64,000 bases of DNA from Alkalimonas cellulosilytica (GCF_036325985.1 NZ_JAUHLI010000009.1:137853-201852), one strand, 5' to 3'; shown: positions 18,328 to 27,405, numbered from the stretch's first letter. Numbers and translations are program-made. Notes: generated by a model from the letters alone, not told the origin.

Positions 18328-18354
18328 TTAGCACTCTCCATCAAAGAGTGCTAA
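18328..18354 (+). promoter_or_regulatory. perfect CIRCE operator (HrcA site) upstream of rpoH
   Basis: TTAGCACTC at 18328-18336, nine bases, then GAGTGCTAA at 18346-18354 is an exact copy of the CIRCE consensus with the standard 9-9-9 spacing. It ends 35 bases before the rpoH ATG. A plausible promoter overlaps it: TTAGCA as -35 and TAAGAT at 18352-18357 as an extended -10 (TGCTAAGAT). HrcA bound here would block rpoH transcription. hrcA itself is not in the window. Confidence 0.9.
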
Positions 18355-18389
18355 GATACTTTTCAACTTGAGATGGATGGAAGCACAGC

Positions 18390-19241
18390 ATGACAAAATC
18401 ATCTGAACTTATGACCCTGACCCTAGGTGCCAGCAGCAGCTTTGAAGCCTATACCCAGACGGTTAGCTCCATTCCGATGTTAAGCGCGGAAGAGGAAAAA
18501 GGCCTGGCTGAGCGTCTGCACCAGCATGGCGATTTAGAGGCTGCCCGCCAACTTATTATGTCGCATTTACGCTTTGTGGTGCACATTGCCCGCAGCTATT
18601 CAGGCTATGGCCTGCCGGTCAGCGACTTGGTACAGGAAGGCAATATCGGCCTGATGAAAGCGGTCAAACGTTTTGACCCTTCTGTTGGGGTGCGTCTGGT
18701 TTCGTTTGCGGTGCACTGGATCAAAGCTGAAATTCATGAGTACGTGCTGAAAAACTGGCGCATTGTAAAAATTGCCACCACCAAGGCGCAGCGCAAACTG
18801 TTTTTTAATCTGCGGAAATCGAAAAAGCATCTGGGCTGGTTCAGCCAGGATGAAGTGAAGCATGTAGCCGAATCCTTAGGCGTGGCTGAGCACGAAGTGC
18901 GTGAGATGGAATCACGCATGAGCAACTACGACATGCCATTCGACGCGCCGGAAGGCGACGACGATCAGGCCTACACCGCACCGGCTTATTACCTGGAAGA
19001 TAAAAGCTCGGATCTGGCCAGTCAGGTACAGGATCAGCAGTCGGGTGATATGGCTCACGACCAATTGCATGCCGCGCTGCGGACGTTGGACGAGCGCAGC
19101 CAGGACATTATCCAGGCCCGCTGGTTGGCACAAAACAAGATGACATTGCAGGAACTGGCCGAGCGTTACCAGGTCTCTGCCGAGCGGGTACGTCAGCTGG
19201 AAAAAAATGCCATGAAAAAGCTGCAAGCTGCGATGAGTTAA
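18390..19241 (+). CDS. rpoH: heat-shock sigma factor RpoH (sigma-32)
   Basis: RpoH directs RNA polymerase to heat-shock promoters. The 283-residue protein has region 2 with DLVQEGNIGLMKAVKRFDP and the RpoH box QRKLFFNLRKSKKHLGWF that separates it from other sigma-70 members, and region 4 with the helix-turn-helix TLQELAERYQVSAERVRQLE. GGATGGAAG precedes the ATG. The 5' leader is short if the promoter overlapping CIRCE is used, so the long thermosensor leader known in E. coli may be absent. It ends with a strong terminator. Confidence 0.97.
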   Translation: MTKSSELMTLTLGASSSFEAYTQTVSSIPMLSAEEEKGLAERLHQHGDLEAARQLIMSHLRFVVHIARSYSGYGLPVSDLVQEGNIGLMKAVKRFDPSVGVRLVSFAVHWIKAEIHEYVLKNWRIVKIATTKAQRKLFFNLRKSKKHLGWFSQDEVKHVAESLGVAEHEVREMESRMSNYDMPFDAPEGDDDQAYTAPAYYLEDKSSDLASQVQDQQSGDMAHDQLHAALRTLDERSQDIIQARWLAQNKMTLQELAERYQVSAERVRQLEKNAMKKLQAAMS

Positions 19242-19257
19242 ATCGAGCAACTTCCTG

Positions 19258-19284
19258 AAAAAACCACCGCATGCGGTGGTTTTT
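19258..19284 (+). terminator. rho-independent terminator after rpoH
   Basis: AAAACCACCGC and GCGGTGGTTTT form an almost continuous palindrome with a T run, 16 bases after the rpoH stop. The symmetry means it could act in both directions. Confidence 0.9.
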
Positions 19285-19368
19285 GTATTCTTAGAGTCAG
19301 ATATACCAATTGACGTATTTTCAGCAAGGTGTACGCTTGGTAGTCGAATGCGATAAGGAGCTGGCTTC

Positions 19369-19797
19369 ATGTTTCGAGCTACCCCGGCTGTCTTAGTTTT
19401 GTGCTTAGCTTTCTGTTCGCTGGCAGCTTTTTCCTGTGATGAGCACCGTATCGACTGCGACAAGGCCTATAGTACTTATGAGATTAATCAGTGTGCAGCC
19501 ATGGAATTGGACAAAGCCAAACAGCAACTGGCTTACTACCTGGAAACTGCACTGGAGCACCACAGTGACGATACTGAACTGGTGGCGGCAATCCAGGTAG
19601 CCCAGCAGGATTGGGAGCGTTATGCCAACGCGCATTGCCAGGCGGTCTATACCCAATGGCGTGATGGCACCATTCGGGGGGTGATGGCGCTGTCCTGCAT
19701 GACACAACAGACTCATGCCCGCACACACGAGCTTTGGCAGCGCTTCCTTACCTTTATGGATAGCACGCCTGCCGTGCTACCAGAGCCGGGGGCTTGA
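19369..19797 (+). CDS. small secreted Cys-rich protein, LprI/DUF1311-like
   Basis: The 142-residue protein has a signal peptide (about residues 1-21, ending SLAAFS) and then a mature part with the spaced pattern CDKAYSTYEINQCAAMELDKAKQQL, which is the hallmark of the lysozyme-inhibitor LprI-like N-terminal (DUF1311) family. The Cys residues probably form disulfides in the periplasm. The function is not established; a lysozyme-inhibitor role is only suggested by the family name. It is a single gene between the rpoH terminator and yjdM. Confidence 0.7.
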   Translation: MFRATPAVLVLCLAFCSLAAFSCDEHRIDCDKAYSTYEINQCAAMELDKAKQQLAYYLETALEHHSDDTELVAAIQVAQQDWERYANAHCQAVYTQWRDGTIRGVMALSCMTQQTHARTHELWQRFLTFMDSTPAVLPEPGA

Positions 19798-19899
19798 TAG
19801 AAAAGCAGGGGCCTGAGTGCAGCTATCTGGTGGTAAATGGCTACTCTTTGTTGTATGGTCCTGCCTTTGTATAGTTCAGACCAAGAAGAGCGTTGACCG

Positions 19900-20238
19900 A
19901 TGAGTGATTTCCCTGCCTGCCCAAGCTGTGGCTCTGTGTATACCTACCAGGATGGGGTTATGCTGCTTTGCCCTGAATGTGGCCATGAATGGCAAGCGGG
20001 CGAAGAAGCCAGGCAAGATGATGGCCTGGTGGTCAAAGATGCTCACGGTACGTTGCTGCATGATGGTGACAGTGTCACGGTGATTAAAGACCTGAAAGTC
20101 AAAGGTAGCTCTTTGGTCGTGAAAGTAGGTACTAAGGTGAAGAATATCCGCCTGGTCGATGAAGACCACAACATCGATTGCAAAATCGATGGCATCGGGG
20201 CGATGAAGCTAAAATCCGAGTTTGTGAAAAAAGCCTGA
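19900..20238 (+). CDS. yjdM: PhnA/YjdM family zinc-ribbon protein
   Basis: The 112-residue protein has an N-terminal zinc ribbon (CPSCGS near residues 7-11 and CPECGHEW near 24-31) and a compact C-terminal domain with DGDSVTVIKDLKVKGSS and GTKVKNIRLVDEDHNIDCKIDG. It matches the YjdM/PhnA family, historically named for alkylphosphonate uptake but not part of phosphonate breakdown. No phn genes are nearby. Confidence 0.9.
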   Translation: MSDFPACPSCGSVYTYQDGVMLLCPECGHEWQAGEEARQDDGLVVKDAHGTLLHDGDSVTVIKDLKVKGSSLVVKVGTKVKNIRLVDEDHNIDCKIDGIGAMKLKSEFVKKA

Positions 20239-20292
20239 GAAGCAAAGTATCTTAGTTTATAGCCGAAAGTCTCGCCGGTTTTTCATTCCCTG

Positions 20293-21066
20293 TTATTCCA
20301 GCGCGGCAATAGCTGGTGCTGTGAAGCCAGCGGCAATTACCCGGTGGTGCTCGGGTAAAAAGGCTGAAATAGGCACCAGCTCTACTCCAAGTTCTGGCAG
20401 TTCCGCCAGGCGCTGCTGCAAAAAGCGGTAGGTTTCCGGGTAAGGGTGACCAATGGCAATGGCTCTGTTATGGCGCTTGGCGATACGGATCAATAAATCA
20501 AACTGCTGCTGCAGCGCTTCTTCACTGACATCATTATCCAAAAATACATGCCGACTCAGGCTGGTAACGCCATGTTGCTCGGCCTGATAACGGGCCCGGC
20601 TGTGCACCGTGGTCAGGCTATCAACAAAAAACAATTGCCGCTGTTTCAAATACTGCATCAGCCAGCTCATCGGTTGATCGAGCTCGGTCAGCAAACTACC
20701 CATATGATTATTGACCCCAATGGCGTAGGGAATATCCTGCAAGGCGTAACTGAGCTGGCGGGTAAAATCCAGCCGGCTCATATCGCGGGTGAGACCACCA
20801 GGCCCTAAAGCCTTACCATTCGTGGCTTGCATGGGCATATGTAGCATCACGTCTTTGCGTTGGCTGTAGGCGAGCTGAGCGGATTGCTGGCCATAAGGGG
20901 TAAAGGGCAGCACGGCAATGGTGAGTGGGTAGGGCAGGCGCACCATCTCCAGATCGCTGCGCTGGTAGCCGATATCATCAATGATGATGGCAATTTGTGG
21001 CTTGGCTGCTACGCTGGTGCAGTAGCCAAGCAAACAAAGACAAAGCAGTTTTAGTAATCCGTGCAC
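20293..21066 (-). CDS. yibQ: divergent polysaccharide deacetylase family protein YibQ
   Basis: The 257-residue protein has a signal peptide (residues 1-21) and the YibQ-type domain: IAIIIDDIGYQRSD, MLHMPMQA, GVNNHMGS and FVDSLTT. These correspond to a deacetylase-like fold whose activity in this family is unproven. It is the last gene of gpmI-envC-yibQ, the order found in E. coli. The 133-base gap to envC means it may have its own promoter. Confidence 0.88.
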   Translation of the reverse strand: MHGLLKLLCLCLLGYCTSVAAKPQIAIIIDDIGYQRSDLEMVRLPYPLTIAVLPFTPYGQQSAQLAYSQRKDVMLHMPMQATNGKALGPGGLTRDMSRLDFTRQLSYALQDIPYAIGVNNHMGSLLTELDQPMSWLMQYLKQRQLFFVDSLTTVHSRARYQAEQHGVTSLSRHVFLDNDVSEEALQQQFDLLIRIAKRHNRAIAIGHPYPETYRFLQQRLAELPELGVELVPISAFLPEHHRVIAAGFTAPAIAALE

Positions 21067-21199
21067 AGGTCGCGTTCGTTCTTATTGTTGGTGGCAAACG
21101 TACTGGTGAGCACTTTGCCTTCAGCTTTTTTTCATTATAAGTCGTTTTTTGAGCAGGGAAAGTGCAAATTTTGTCATTTAACCGAATCTCCGCGCTGTG

Positions 21200-22330
21200 C
21201 TAACGACTCTGCAACCAGCTTTGCGGATTGACGGCTTCCCCTTTGTCCCGGATCTCAAAATATACCCCTGCTGTTGCCTGACCACCACTGCGACCCACCA
21301 GAGCTATTTGCTCACCAGCCATCACTTGCTCTCCGGGTTCCTTTAATAGATTCTGGTTGTGGCCATAGAGGCTCATAAAGCCTTCACCATGATCCAGCAC
21401 CAGCACCCAGCCATAGCCCTTGAGCCAATCAGCATAAATCACCTGGCCGTTGGCAATGGCGCTGACGGCGCTACCTTCGGCGCCTTCAATCAGAATGCCG
21501 CGAGAGCGCAAGCCGCCCTGACGCAACTCATTAAAGCGTTGCACCAGCCGGCCTTGCAATGGCCATTGCAACTGGCCTTTTAGCGCGGTTAAACCGGCCA
21601 GCTGTACCTGCTGGGCCTGAGCTTTTAGCGCATCGATGGTGGCTTGTAAGCTGCTTTCATTTTGGCGCAGATAGCTGAGTTGCTGGCCCTGTTCTTCCAG
21701 TAGACGCTGTAAAGAGCGTACCGTGCTTTGTTGCTCTGTCCGTGCTAATTGCAACTGCTCCTGTCGCTGTTGCAGGCTTTGTAGCTGCTGCTGCAGCAAT
21801 TGCTGACGGGATTGCAGCTCTGCCTGCACGCTTTCCAGCTGCTCGGCGGTGCTGCGGATAGCGTTTAATTGCTGCATTCGGGCCCGGTTGAAGTACTGAT
21901 AATAGATCAGTACCCGCTCCAACTGACTGGCATCTTGCTGGTTGAGCAGTAACTGAGTGTAATCGTGCTGCCCCAGTTGATAGGCACTGCGAAGTTGTGC
22001 GGCCAGCTGTTGCTGCTGCTTGGCAAAGTCTTGTTCCAACTGGGCCTGCTGGGCAAGCAACTGTTGCAACCTTTGTTCGGTATCTCGCAGCGCCTGTTGT
22101 TGTTGCCGTACCTGCTGGCTGGCATTGGCCAGGGTTCGATCTGCTTGCTGCAGTTGTTGCTCTGCTTGTTGCAAGGCTCGCTGTTGCTGCTGCAGACGTT
22201 GCTCGGTTTGGCGAATACTCTCCTGAACCTCTGCCAGCTCTTGTTCCGAGCTGGTGCGGGGGTCCTGAGCCTGCAGCTGAGCGCTCAATAGCAGCAGGCC
22301 CGTCACCAGCAATAGCTTACACCCAGTCAT
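21200..22330 (-). CDS. envC: murein hydrolase activator EnvC
   Basis: EnvC activates the septal amidases AmiA and AmiB under the control of FtsEX. The 376-residue protein has a signal peptide (residues 1-21), a long Gln/Leu-rich coiled coil (about 25-240) and a C-terminal LytM domain (about 260-374). The zinc-ligand positions of active LytM peptidases are lost: SRGILIEGAEG where HxGID is expected and GVYFEI where HLHFEI is expected. This is the degenerate pattern of EnvC activators. It begins 2 bases after the gpmI stop. Confidence 0.92.
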   Translation of the reverse strand: MTGCKLLLVTGLLLLSAQLQAQDPRTSSEQELAEVQESIRQTEQRLQQQQRALQQAEQQLQQADRTLANASQQVRQQQQALRDTEQRLQQLLAQQAQLEQDFAKQQQQLAAQLRSAYQLGQHDYTQLLLNQQDASQLERVLIYYQYFNRARMQQLNAIRSTAEQLESVQAELQSRQQLLQQQLQSLQQRQEQLQLARTEQQSTVRSLQRLLEEQGQQLSYLRQNESSLQATIDALKAQAQQVQLAGLTALKGQLQWPLQGRLVQRFNELRQGGLRSRGILIEGAEGSAVSAIANGQVIYADWLKGYGWVLVLDHGEGFMSLYGHNQNLLKEPGEQVMAGEQIALVGRSGGQATAGVYFEIRDKGEAVNPQSWLQSR

Positions 22331-22332
22331 TA

Positions 22333-23877
22333 TCAGTTCAGTTCAAACAGGTTGTGGCCTGTCATTTCTGCCGGGATGGCCAGATCCATCAGTCGCAGCA
22401 TGGTCGGAGCAATGTCGCTAAGAATACCTTTACTGGCCGCTGTTGCCGGTCGCCCCACATAAATCAGTGGTACCGGGCAGCTGGTGTGGGCGGTGTGCGC
22501 CTGGCCAGACTGATGATCGGTCATTTGCTCGGCATTGCCATGATCGGCCGTAATCAGACATTCACCACCGACTTGTTGCAGCGCTTCGACCACCCGGCCA
22601 ATGCAGTGATCAACGGCTTCGACCGCCTGGATGGCGGCGGATAAGATACCGGTATGGCCGACCATGTCGCCATTCGGATAGTTGCAGACAATGACATCGT
22701 ACTTACCGCTGTGAATGGCAGCTAGCAGTTGATCAGTAAGTTCTTCTGAGTTCATTTCAGGTTGCAGGTCGTAGGTAGCAACTTGCGGTGACGGGATAAG
22801 AATGCGCTCTTCTCCGGGGAATTGCGCTTCACGGCCGCCGCTGAAAAAGAAGGTAACGTGAGCGTACTTTTCTGTTTCAGAAATCCGCAGCTGGGTTTTC
22901 TGGTGTTTGGCCAGCCATTCACCGAGCACATTGTCCAGACTTTCCGGTGGGAAGGCTGCTGGCGCAGCCAGATCCGCGGCGTACTCGGTCAGCATGGTGA
23001 ATTGGCTTAGTTTGGGGCGCTGACCCCGATCGAAGCCGGTGAAATCATCATTAATAAAGGTCTGACTAAGCTGTCTGGCCCGGTCGGCGCGGAAGTTCAT
23101 AAAGATAAGGCTGTCACCATCCCTCATGCGAATCACATCGCCAGCGCTGTCTGTGATGGCCGTTGGCTTAACAAACTCGTCATTTTCATCACGCTGATAA
23201 GCAAGCTGCAAAGCGTGGATGGCATCCCCGCTCAGGTATTCAGCCTGCCCTTGGGTTAACAGCCGATAGGCTTTTTCTACCCGATCCCAGCGATTGTCTC
23301 TGTCCATCGCGTAATAGCGACCCACCACGGATGCAATCTGGCCACAAGCGTGCTGCGCAAAGTAATTCTGCACCCGTTGTAAAGAGGCTTCAGCACTGCG
23401 TGGCGGAGTATCACGGCCATCTAAAAAGGCATGCAGATACACTTTTTGAGCCCCCTGAGTTCTGGCCATGTCCAGCATGGCCAGCAGATGGTCTTCATGG
23501 CTGTGCACACCGCCAGGTGATAATAATCCCATCACATGCACGGCACCGTTTGCTGCAACAGCTTTACTGATGGCTTGTTGTAACACCGGATTCTGCTGGA
23601 AGCTGCCATCATCGATGGCTTTGGTCACCCGGGTAAAGTCCTGATACACCACGCGACCGGCACCGAGATTGACATGGCCCACTTCGGAATTGCCCATCTG
23701 GCCGTGGGGCAGGCCAACATCCATGCCTGAGCCTGAAATCAGCGTATGGGGGTAGTCCTGCCACAGCCGATCCATCACTGGTGTGTGGGCTTGAGCGATG
23801 GCATTGGCATCTTTGTCTTCACGGTAACCCCAACCATCCAGAATCATTAATACTAACGGTTTTTTTGCCATGCTCAT
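22333..23877 (-). CDS. gpmI: 2,3-bisphosphoglycerate-independent phosphoglycerate mutase
   Basis: This Mn2+-dependent glycolytic enzyme interconverts 3- and 2-phosphoglycerate. The 514-residue protein has VLMILDGWGYRE near the N-terminus, the catalytic serine in GQMGNSEVGH, HAFLDGRDTPP, GRYYAMDRDNRWDR, NFRADRAR and the metal-binding ITADHGNAEQM. An in-frame ATG two codons in (MAKKPLV) is an equally possible start. It forms an operon with envC and yibQ and is divergent from yibN. Confidence 0.97.
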   Translation of the reverse strand: MSMAKKPLVLMILDGWGYREDKDANAIAQAHTPVMDRLWQDYPHTLISGSGMDVGLPHGQMGNSEVGHVNLGAGRVVYQDFTRVTKAIDDGSFQQNPVLQQAISKAVAANGAVHVMGLLSPGGVHSHEDHLLAMLDMARTQGAQKVYLHAFLDGRDTPPRSAEASLQRVQNYFAQHACGQIASVVGRYYAMDRDNRWDRVEKAYRLLTQGQAEYLSGDAIHALQLAYQRDENDEFVKPTAITDSAGDVIRMRDGDSLIFMNFRADRARQLSQTFINDDFTGFDRGQRPKLSQFTMLTEYAADLAAPAAFPPESLDNVLGEWLAKHQKTQLRISETEKYAHVTFFFSGGREAQFPGEERILIPSPQVATYDLQPEMNSEELTDQLLAAIHSGKYDVIVCNYPNGDMVGHTGILSAAIQAVEAVDHCIGRVVEALQQVGGECLITADHGNAEQMTDHQSGQAHTAHTSCPVPLIYVGRPATAASKGILSDIAPTMLRLMDLAIPAEMTGHNLFELN

Positions 23878-24038
23878 GCTGTCGGTTTCTCCATCGGATT
23901 ATGCGTCGTTCTTCATCACTATCTTACCTGTTTTTTCTGCAGGCTGCAGCCCTGTAGCGAGGCTGTCGGGGCTGTTTTATTGACACAAAGCGGGTATACT
24001 CTTGCTCTTTCAATTTGGCAAGAGTGCAAGAGAGCGTC

Positions 24039-24470
24039 ATGGAGCAGTGGATAGAATTTATCGGTAACAACCTTATACTAAGTCTGATCTGGGCTGCGCT
24101 GGCATTTATGTTGATTTTTGGCATGATTAAATCCCGCTTTTCCACCATCAAGCTGGTGAGCCCAACCGAGCTTACCATGCTGGTGAACCGGCAGAATGCC
24201 ACTGTGGTGGATATTCGCCCGGAGGCAGACTACAAAAAAGGCCATATTACCGGGGCGAAACATCTGCCGTTAAACGACATTGTGCAAGGGCAGACTAAAG
24301 GCCTTGAAAAACTAAAAGCGACCCCCATTATTGTGGTATGCCAGGCTGGTGTTTCTGCACAAAAAGCTGCCGCAGCCCTTGCCAAACAAGGCTGTGATCC
24401 GGTGACAGTGCTGCAGGGCGGGATGAACAGCTGGCTTGGCGCAAGCCTACCTGTTGTCCGTACAAAGTGA
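24039..24470 (+). CDS. yibN: membrane-anchored rhodanese-like protein YibN
   Basis: The 143-residue protein has one N-terminal membrane segment (about residues 12-32) and a rhodanese domain with VVDIRPEADYKKGHITGAKHLP and the active-site loop VVCQAGVSAQKAA, where Cys is in the sulfur-accepting position. I start at ATG 24039 (MEQWIEF); the frame runs further upstream but those residues do not match the family. It leads yibN-grxC-secB, the E. coli order. Confidence 0.92.
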   Translation: MEQWIEFIGNNLILSLIWAALAFMLIFGMIKSRFSTIKLVSPTELTMLVNRQNATVVDIRPEADYKKGHITGAKHLPLNDIVQGQTKGLEKLKATPIIVVCQAGVSAQKAAAALAKQGCDPVTVLQGGMNSWLGASLPVVRTK

Positions 24471-24477
24471 GGATTTG

Positions 24478-24732
24478 ATGGCAGACGTAACTATTTACAC
24501 CAAGGCGTATTGTCCTTATTGTGTACGCGCAGTCGCATTGCTCAACAGCAAAGGGGTCCAGTTCCAGGAGTTTCGCATTGATGCACAGCCTGAATTGCGC
24601 CCACAGATGATTGAAAAAGCGGGCGGTCGTAGCACAGTTCCGCAAATTTTTATCAATGATCAGCACATTGGCGGTTGCGATGATCTGGTTGCTCTGGATG
24701 CAGCCGGTAAACTGGACCCGCTGTTAAATTAA
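24478..24732 (+). CDS. grxC: glutaredoxin 3
   Basis: The 84-residue glutathione-dependent thiol reductase has the dithiol active site CPYC in YTKAYCPYCVRA and the glutathione-binding TVPQIFIN and GGCDDL segments. The ATG at 24478 is chosen because GAGG overlaps the yibN stop just upstream and it gives the standard MADVTIYTK start; a longer reading of the frame would overlap yibN. Confidence 0.97.
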   Translation: MADVTIYTKAYCPYCVRAVALLNSKGVQFQEFRIDAQPELRPQMIEKAGGRSTVPQIFINDQHIGGCDDLVALDAAGKLDPLLN

Positions 24733-24759
24733 TTATTTACTTAGAATTTAGGACTTATC

Positions 24760-25260
24760 ATGGCCGAACAACAAGCAAACGGCGTTGCAAACCAGCAACA
24801 GGATCCACAGGCACTGCAATTTGCCATTCAGCGCATCTTTGTCAAAGACATTTCCTTTGAAGCGCCAAATGCACCTGCCATCTTCCGCAAAGAGTGGAAG
24901 CCGGAAGTAAAACTTGATCTGGATACCCGCAGTGAGAAGCTGGAAGATGATGTGTATCAGGTTATTCTGTCCCTGACCGTGACCACTACGGTAGGTGAGG
25001 AAACAGCGTTCCTTTGTGAAGTGCAGCAAGCGGGTATTTTTAGCATTGCGCAGTTGCCTGAGAACCAGTTAGCACACATGCTGGCATCGTTTTGCCCGAA
25101 CATTTTGTTCCCATACGCTCGCGAAGCCGTATCCAACCTGGTCAACCGTGGTACTTTCCCACAGCTGAACCTGGCACCGGTTAATTTTGATGCCTTGTTC
25201 GCCCAGTATGTCCAGCAGCGACAGGCTGACGCCGGTGAAGCGCCACAGCAGATGAACTAA
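24760..25260 (+). CDS. secB: protein-export chaperone SecB
   Basis: SecB is the tetrameric chaperone that keeps preproteins unfolded and hands them to SecA. The 166-residue protein contains FAIQRIFVKDISFEAPNAP, LDTRSEKLEDDVYQV, LCEVQQAGIF and FPYAREAVSNLVNRGTFPQLNLAPVNFD, all standard for SecB. In E. coli gpsA follows; here a terminator ends the operon instead. Confidence 0.97.
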   Translation: MAEQQANGVANQQQDPQALQFAIQRIFVKDISFEAPNAPAIFRKEWKPEVKLDLDTRSEKLEDDVYQVILSLTVTTTVGEETAFLCEVQQAGIFSIAQLPENQLAHMLASFCPNILFPYAREAVSNLVNRGTFPQLNLAPVNFDALFAQYVQQRQADAGEAPQQMN

Positions 25261-25274
25261 GCTTCCGCTAAAGC

Positions 25275-25306
25275 AAAAAAACGCGCTCTTTGTAGCGCGT
25301 TTTTTT
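25275..25306. terminator. bidirectional terminator between secB and the PAS-GGDEF-EAL gene
   Basis: AAAAACGCGCT and AGCGCGTTTTT form a stem with A and T runs on both sides, placed between two convergent genes. Confidence 0.88.
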
Positions 25307-25325
25307 ATGCTACAGCAGAGCGGCT

Positions 25326-27164
25326 TTAACCGGTTTGCTGTCGGATAGCGCGTGCTTCTTTGGCAATTACCCCGGCTAACTCCGAAGGGAGTACGGCTTT
25401 GCTAAATACATTGCCCTGAATTGTTTCACAGCCCATCACATGCAGCAGATAGGCTTGCATTTCATTTTCTACCTGGCAGGCAACCACACCTAATTGCAGG
25501 TAACCGGCCATTCGAATCAGGCTGGCGGTGAGATTGCGATCCAGCTCTGATTGCTCCAGCTTCTGCACCAGGCTGCCATCAATTTTGATTTGATCAAAGG
25601 GGTACTCACGCAGATGTTGTAGCGCGGATAAACCGGCACCAAAGCGATCCAGTACCAGGAAAAAACCAGCTTCTTTGGCACTGTGTAAGATCCGTTTACT
25701 TTGCTCGGGTTGTTGCTGCAAGATGGTTTGATCGAGTTCCAGCTCAAACTGCTCAGGTTTCAGCTGGTACTGCTGCAGCTGGAGCAGATAATAAGCCAAA
25801 AAATCCGGCTGAAAGAAGGTCTGGCTGGCTATATTTAAGGCCAGACGACCGCGCATTAAGCCTGTTTTACTCCAGTGCTGCAAATGCTCACAGGCTTGTT
25901 GCAGTACACAATGATCCAGTTGAATGATGGTATCGGTTTCTTCTGCGATGCGCAGAAATTGTGCGGGTAGCATTAAGCCGCGTTGCGGATGCTGCCAGCG
26001 GGCCAGAGCTTCAAGGCCTGATACCCGGTTGCTGCTGACACACAACTTCGGTTGAAAGCTCAGCCGAATTTCCTGATTTTTCAGTGCAAGCTGCAGCTCT
26101 TGCTCCAGCACAAACGAATCGCTGGAGCGAGGTAGAGCGGCCTGATTAAACAATTGAATGGGCGAGTCTGCTGAGTGGGCACGCTGCAGCGCATGATCGG
26201 CACTGCGCAGCAGTTGATCATAGCTATGGCCGTCGTCCGGGTACAAGGCAATCCCAACGGCAGGAGAGAAAGGACCTCTGTCCGCTGAACGTTCGATGAC
26301 ATTCAGTACTTGCCGCGCTAATCGATAGCAGTGCAGATCAAGCCGTTTACTGGCCAGGTAAGCGGGCAATAAAATACCAAACTCATTAGTACTTAAGCGC
26401 GCCAGCAGTACATTGGTTGGTAACTGTGAGCGAATGGCTGCTGCTAATTCGGCCAAGGGCAATGGCTGTGTCATGGGATCAAAGCCGGTGCTATTTAGCT
26501 GTAAGATCATCACTGCAAAAGCTGGATGCTGCTCTGTCACAGATTGCAGCTCTCGCTCCAGATAATCCATAAACACTGCCCGGTTGGGCAGCCGGGTGCC
26601 AGGATCTTTGGTATTAACACGGCGTAATTCCAGCTCATTCATTTTACGGGTACTGATGTCAGCAAAAGTCGCAAGATACAAAGCGGGTTTTGACTTGGTG
26701 GCTGTCTGCAAACAGCTGATGGCCAAATCCAGAGCAAAGACCTGTTGGTTGGCTTTTCTGCTCCAGATATCCCCATGCCAAAACCTGCGCTTTTGCAGCG
26801 ATTGCTGAATACTACAGGCAAGATCTTCCGGCTCTCCCTGGCTGTTAAATACCTTCAATGGCTGACCCAGGATCTGTTCTTTGCTAAAACCCGTTATCTG
26901 ACAAAAAGCAGGGTTTACCTGTTGAATATTCAGGGCCTCATCCAGCAGACAGACTGCATCCCTGTGCTGTTCGATGTAGGTGCGAAGTTGTTTGGCAGTA
27001 CGGTTTGCTGAGTGTAATTTGAACCAGAGCGACAGGCTCGCCACTGCGAGAATAAGCAACAACAAGTATGCAGGAACGGTCGTTGACGTGATGGAAAAAG
27101 CAGACACCGGACCGCTCGCAAGCAGAAGCGTGGCAGTACAAAAAATGCGGCCGAGCTGCGCCAT
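25326..27164 (-). CDS. membrane PAS-GGDEF-EAL protein with degenerate catalytic motifs
   Basis: The 612-residue protein has two hydrophobic stretches (residues 5-23 and 31-47), a PAS domain (about 58-175), a GGDEF domain (about 180-330) and an EAL domain (about 350-600). The GGDEF loop reads STNEF (258-262), so cyclase activity is unlikely. In the EAL domain Glu385-Ala-Leu and Lys527 are kept, but the metal-binding DDF reads Asp506-Arg507-Phe and the AEGVE motif reads ACQVE, with Cys563 in place of the Glu. Phosphodiesterase activity is therefore also unlikely. It may bind cyclic-di-GMP or another ligand as a receptor (inference). It has no operon partner. Confidence 0.88.
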   Translation of the reverse strand: MAQLGRIFCTATLLLASGPVSAFSITSTTVPAYLLLLILAVASLSLWFKLHSANRTAKQLRTYIEQHRDAVCLLDEALNIQQVNPAFCQITGFSKEQILGQPLKVFNSQGEPEDLACSIQQSLQKRRFWHGDIWSRKANQQVFALDLAISCLQTATKSKPALYLATFADISTRKMNELELRRVNTKDPGTRLPNRAVFMDYLERELQSVTEQHPAFAVMILQLNSTGFDPMTQPLPLAELAAAIRSQLPTNVLLARLSTNEFGILLPAYLASKRLDLHCYRLARQVLNVIERSADRGPFSPAVGIALYPDDGHSYDQLLRSADHALQRAHSADSPIQLFNQAALPRSSDSFVLEQELQLALKNQEIRLSFQPKLCVSSNRVSGLEALARWQHPQRGLMLPAQFLRIAEETDTIIQLDHCVLQQACEHLQHWSKTGLMRGRLALNIASQTFFQPDFLAYYLLQLQQYQLKPEQFELELDQTILQQQPEQSKRILHSAKEAGFFLVLDRFGAGLSALQHLREYPFDQIKIDGSLVQKLEQSELDRNLTASLIRMAGYLQLGVVACQVENEMQAYLLHVMGCETIQGNVFSKAVLPSELAGVIAKEARAIRQQTG

Positions 27165-27355
27165 GGTAACAACATCCCTGTGTCGACGAATATATGAGCA
27201 TTAACTATAGCGTTGCCAGGTAAAAGATTGCAACTTTTAATGCGGTTTCTCCGGTAATAATTCGAAAACAGTATTTTAGTGCAAACTAAAGTGACGTTTG
27301 CTGTCAAAAGCCTTTACAGCTCAAGGATAGAGCGGATGTCAGCTCCTGCTTTATC

Positions 27356-27364
27356 TGTTATATT
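27356..27364 (+). promoter_or_regulatory. candidate extended -10 promoter of trmL
   Basis: TGTTATATT fits an extended -10, 41 bases before the trmL ATG, within the 241-base gap after the divergent signalling gene. I see nothing else clear in that gap. Confidence 0.35.
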
Positions 27365-27405
27365 TCGGCTTTTGCAATGGCTTTTCGCACCACTATCGAG
27401 GTTCT

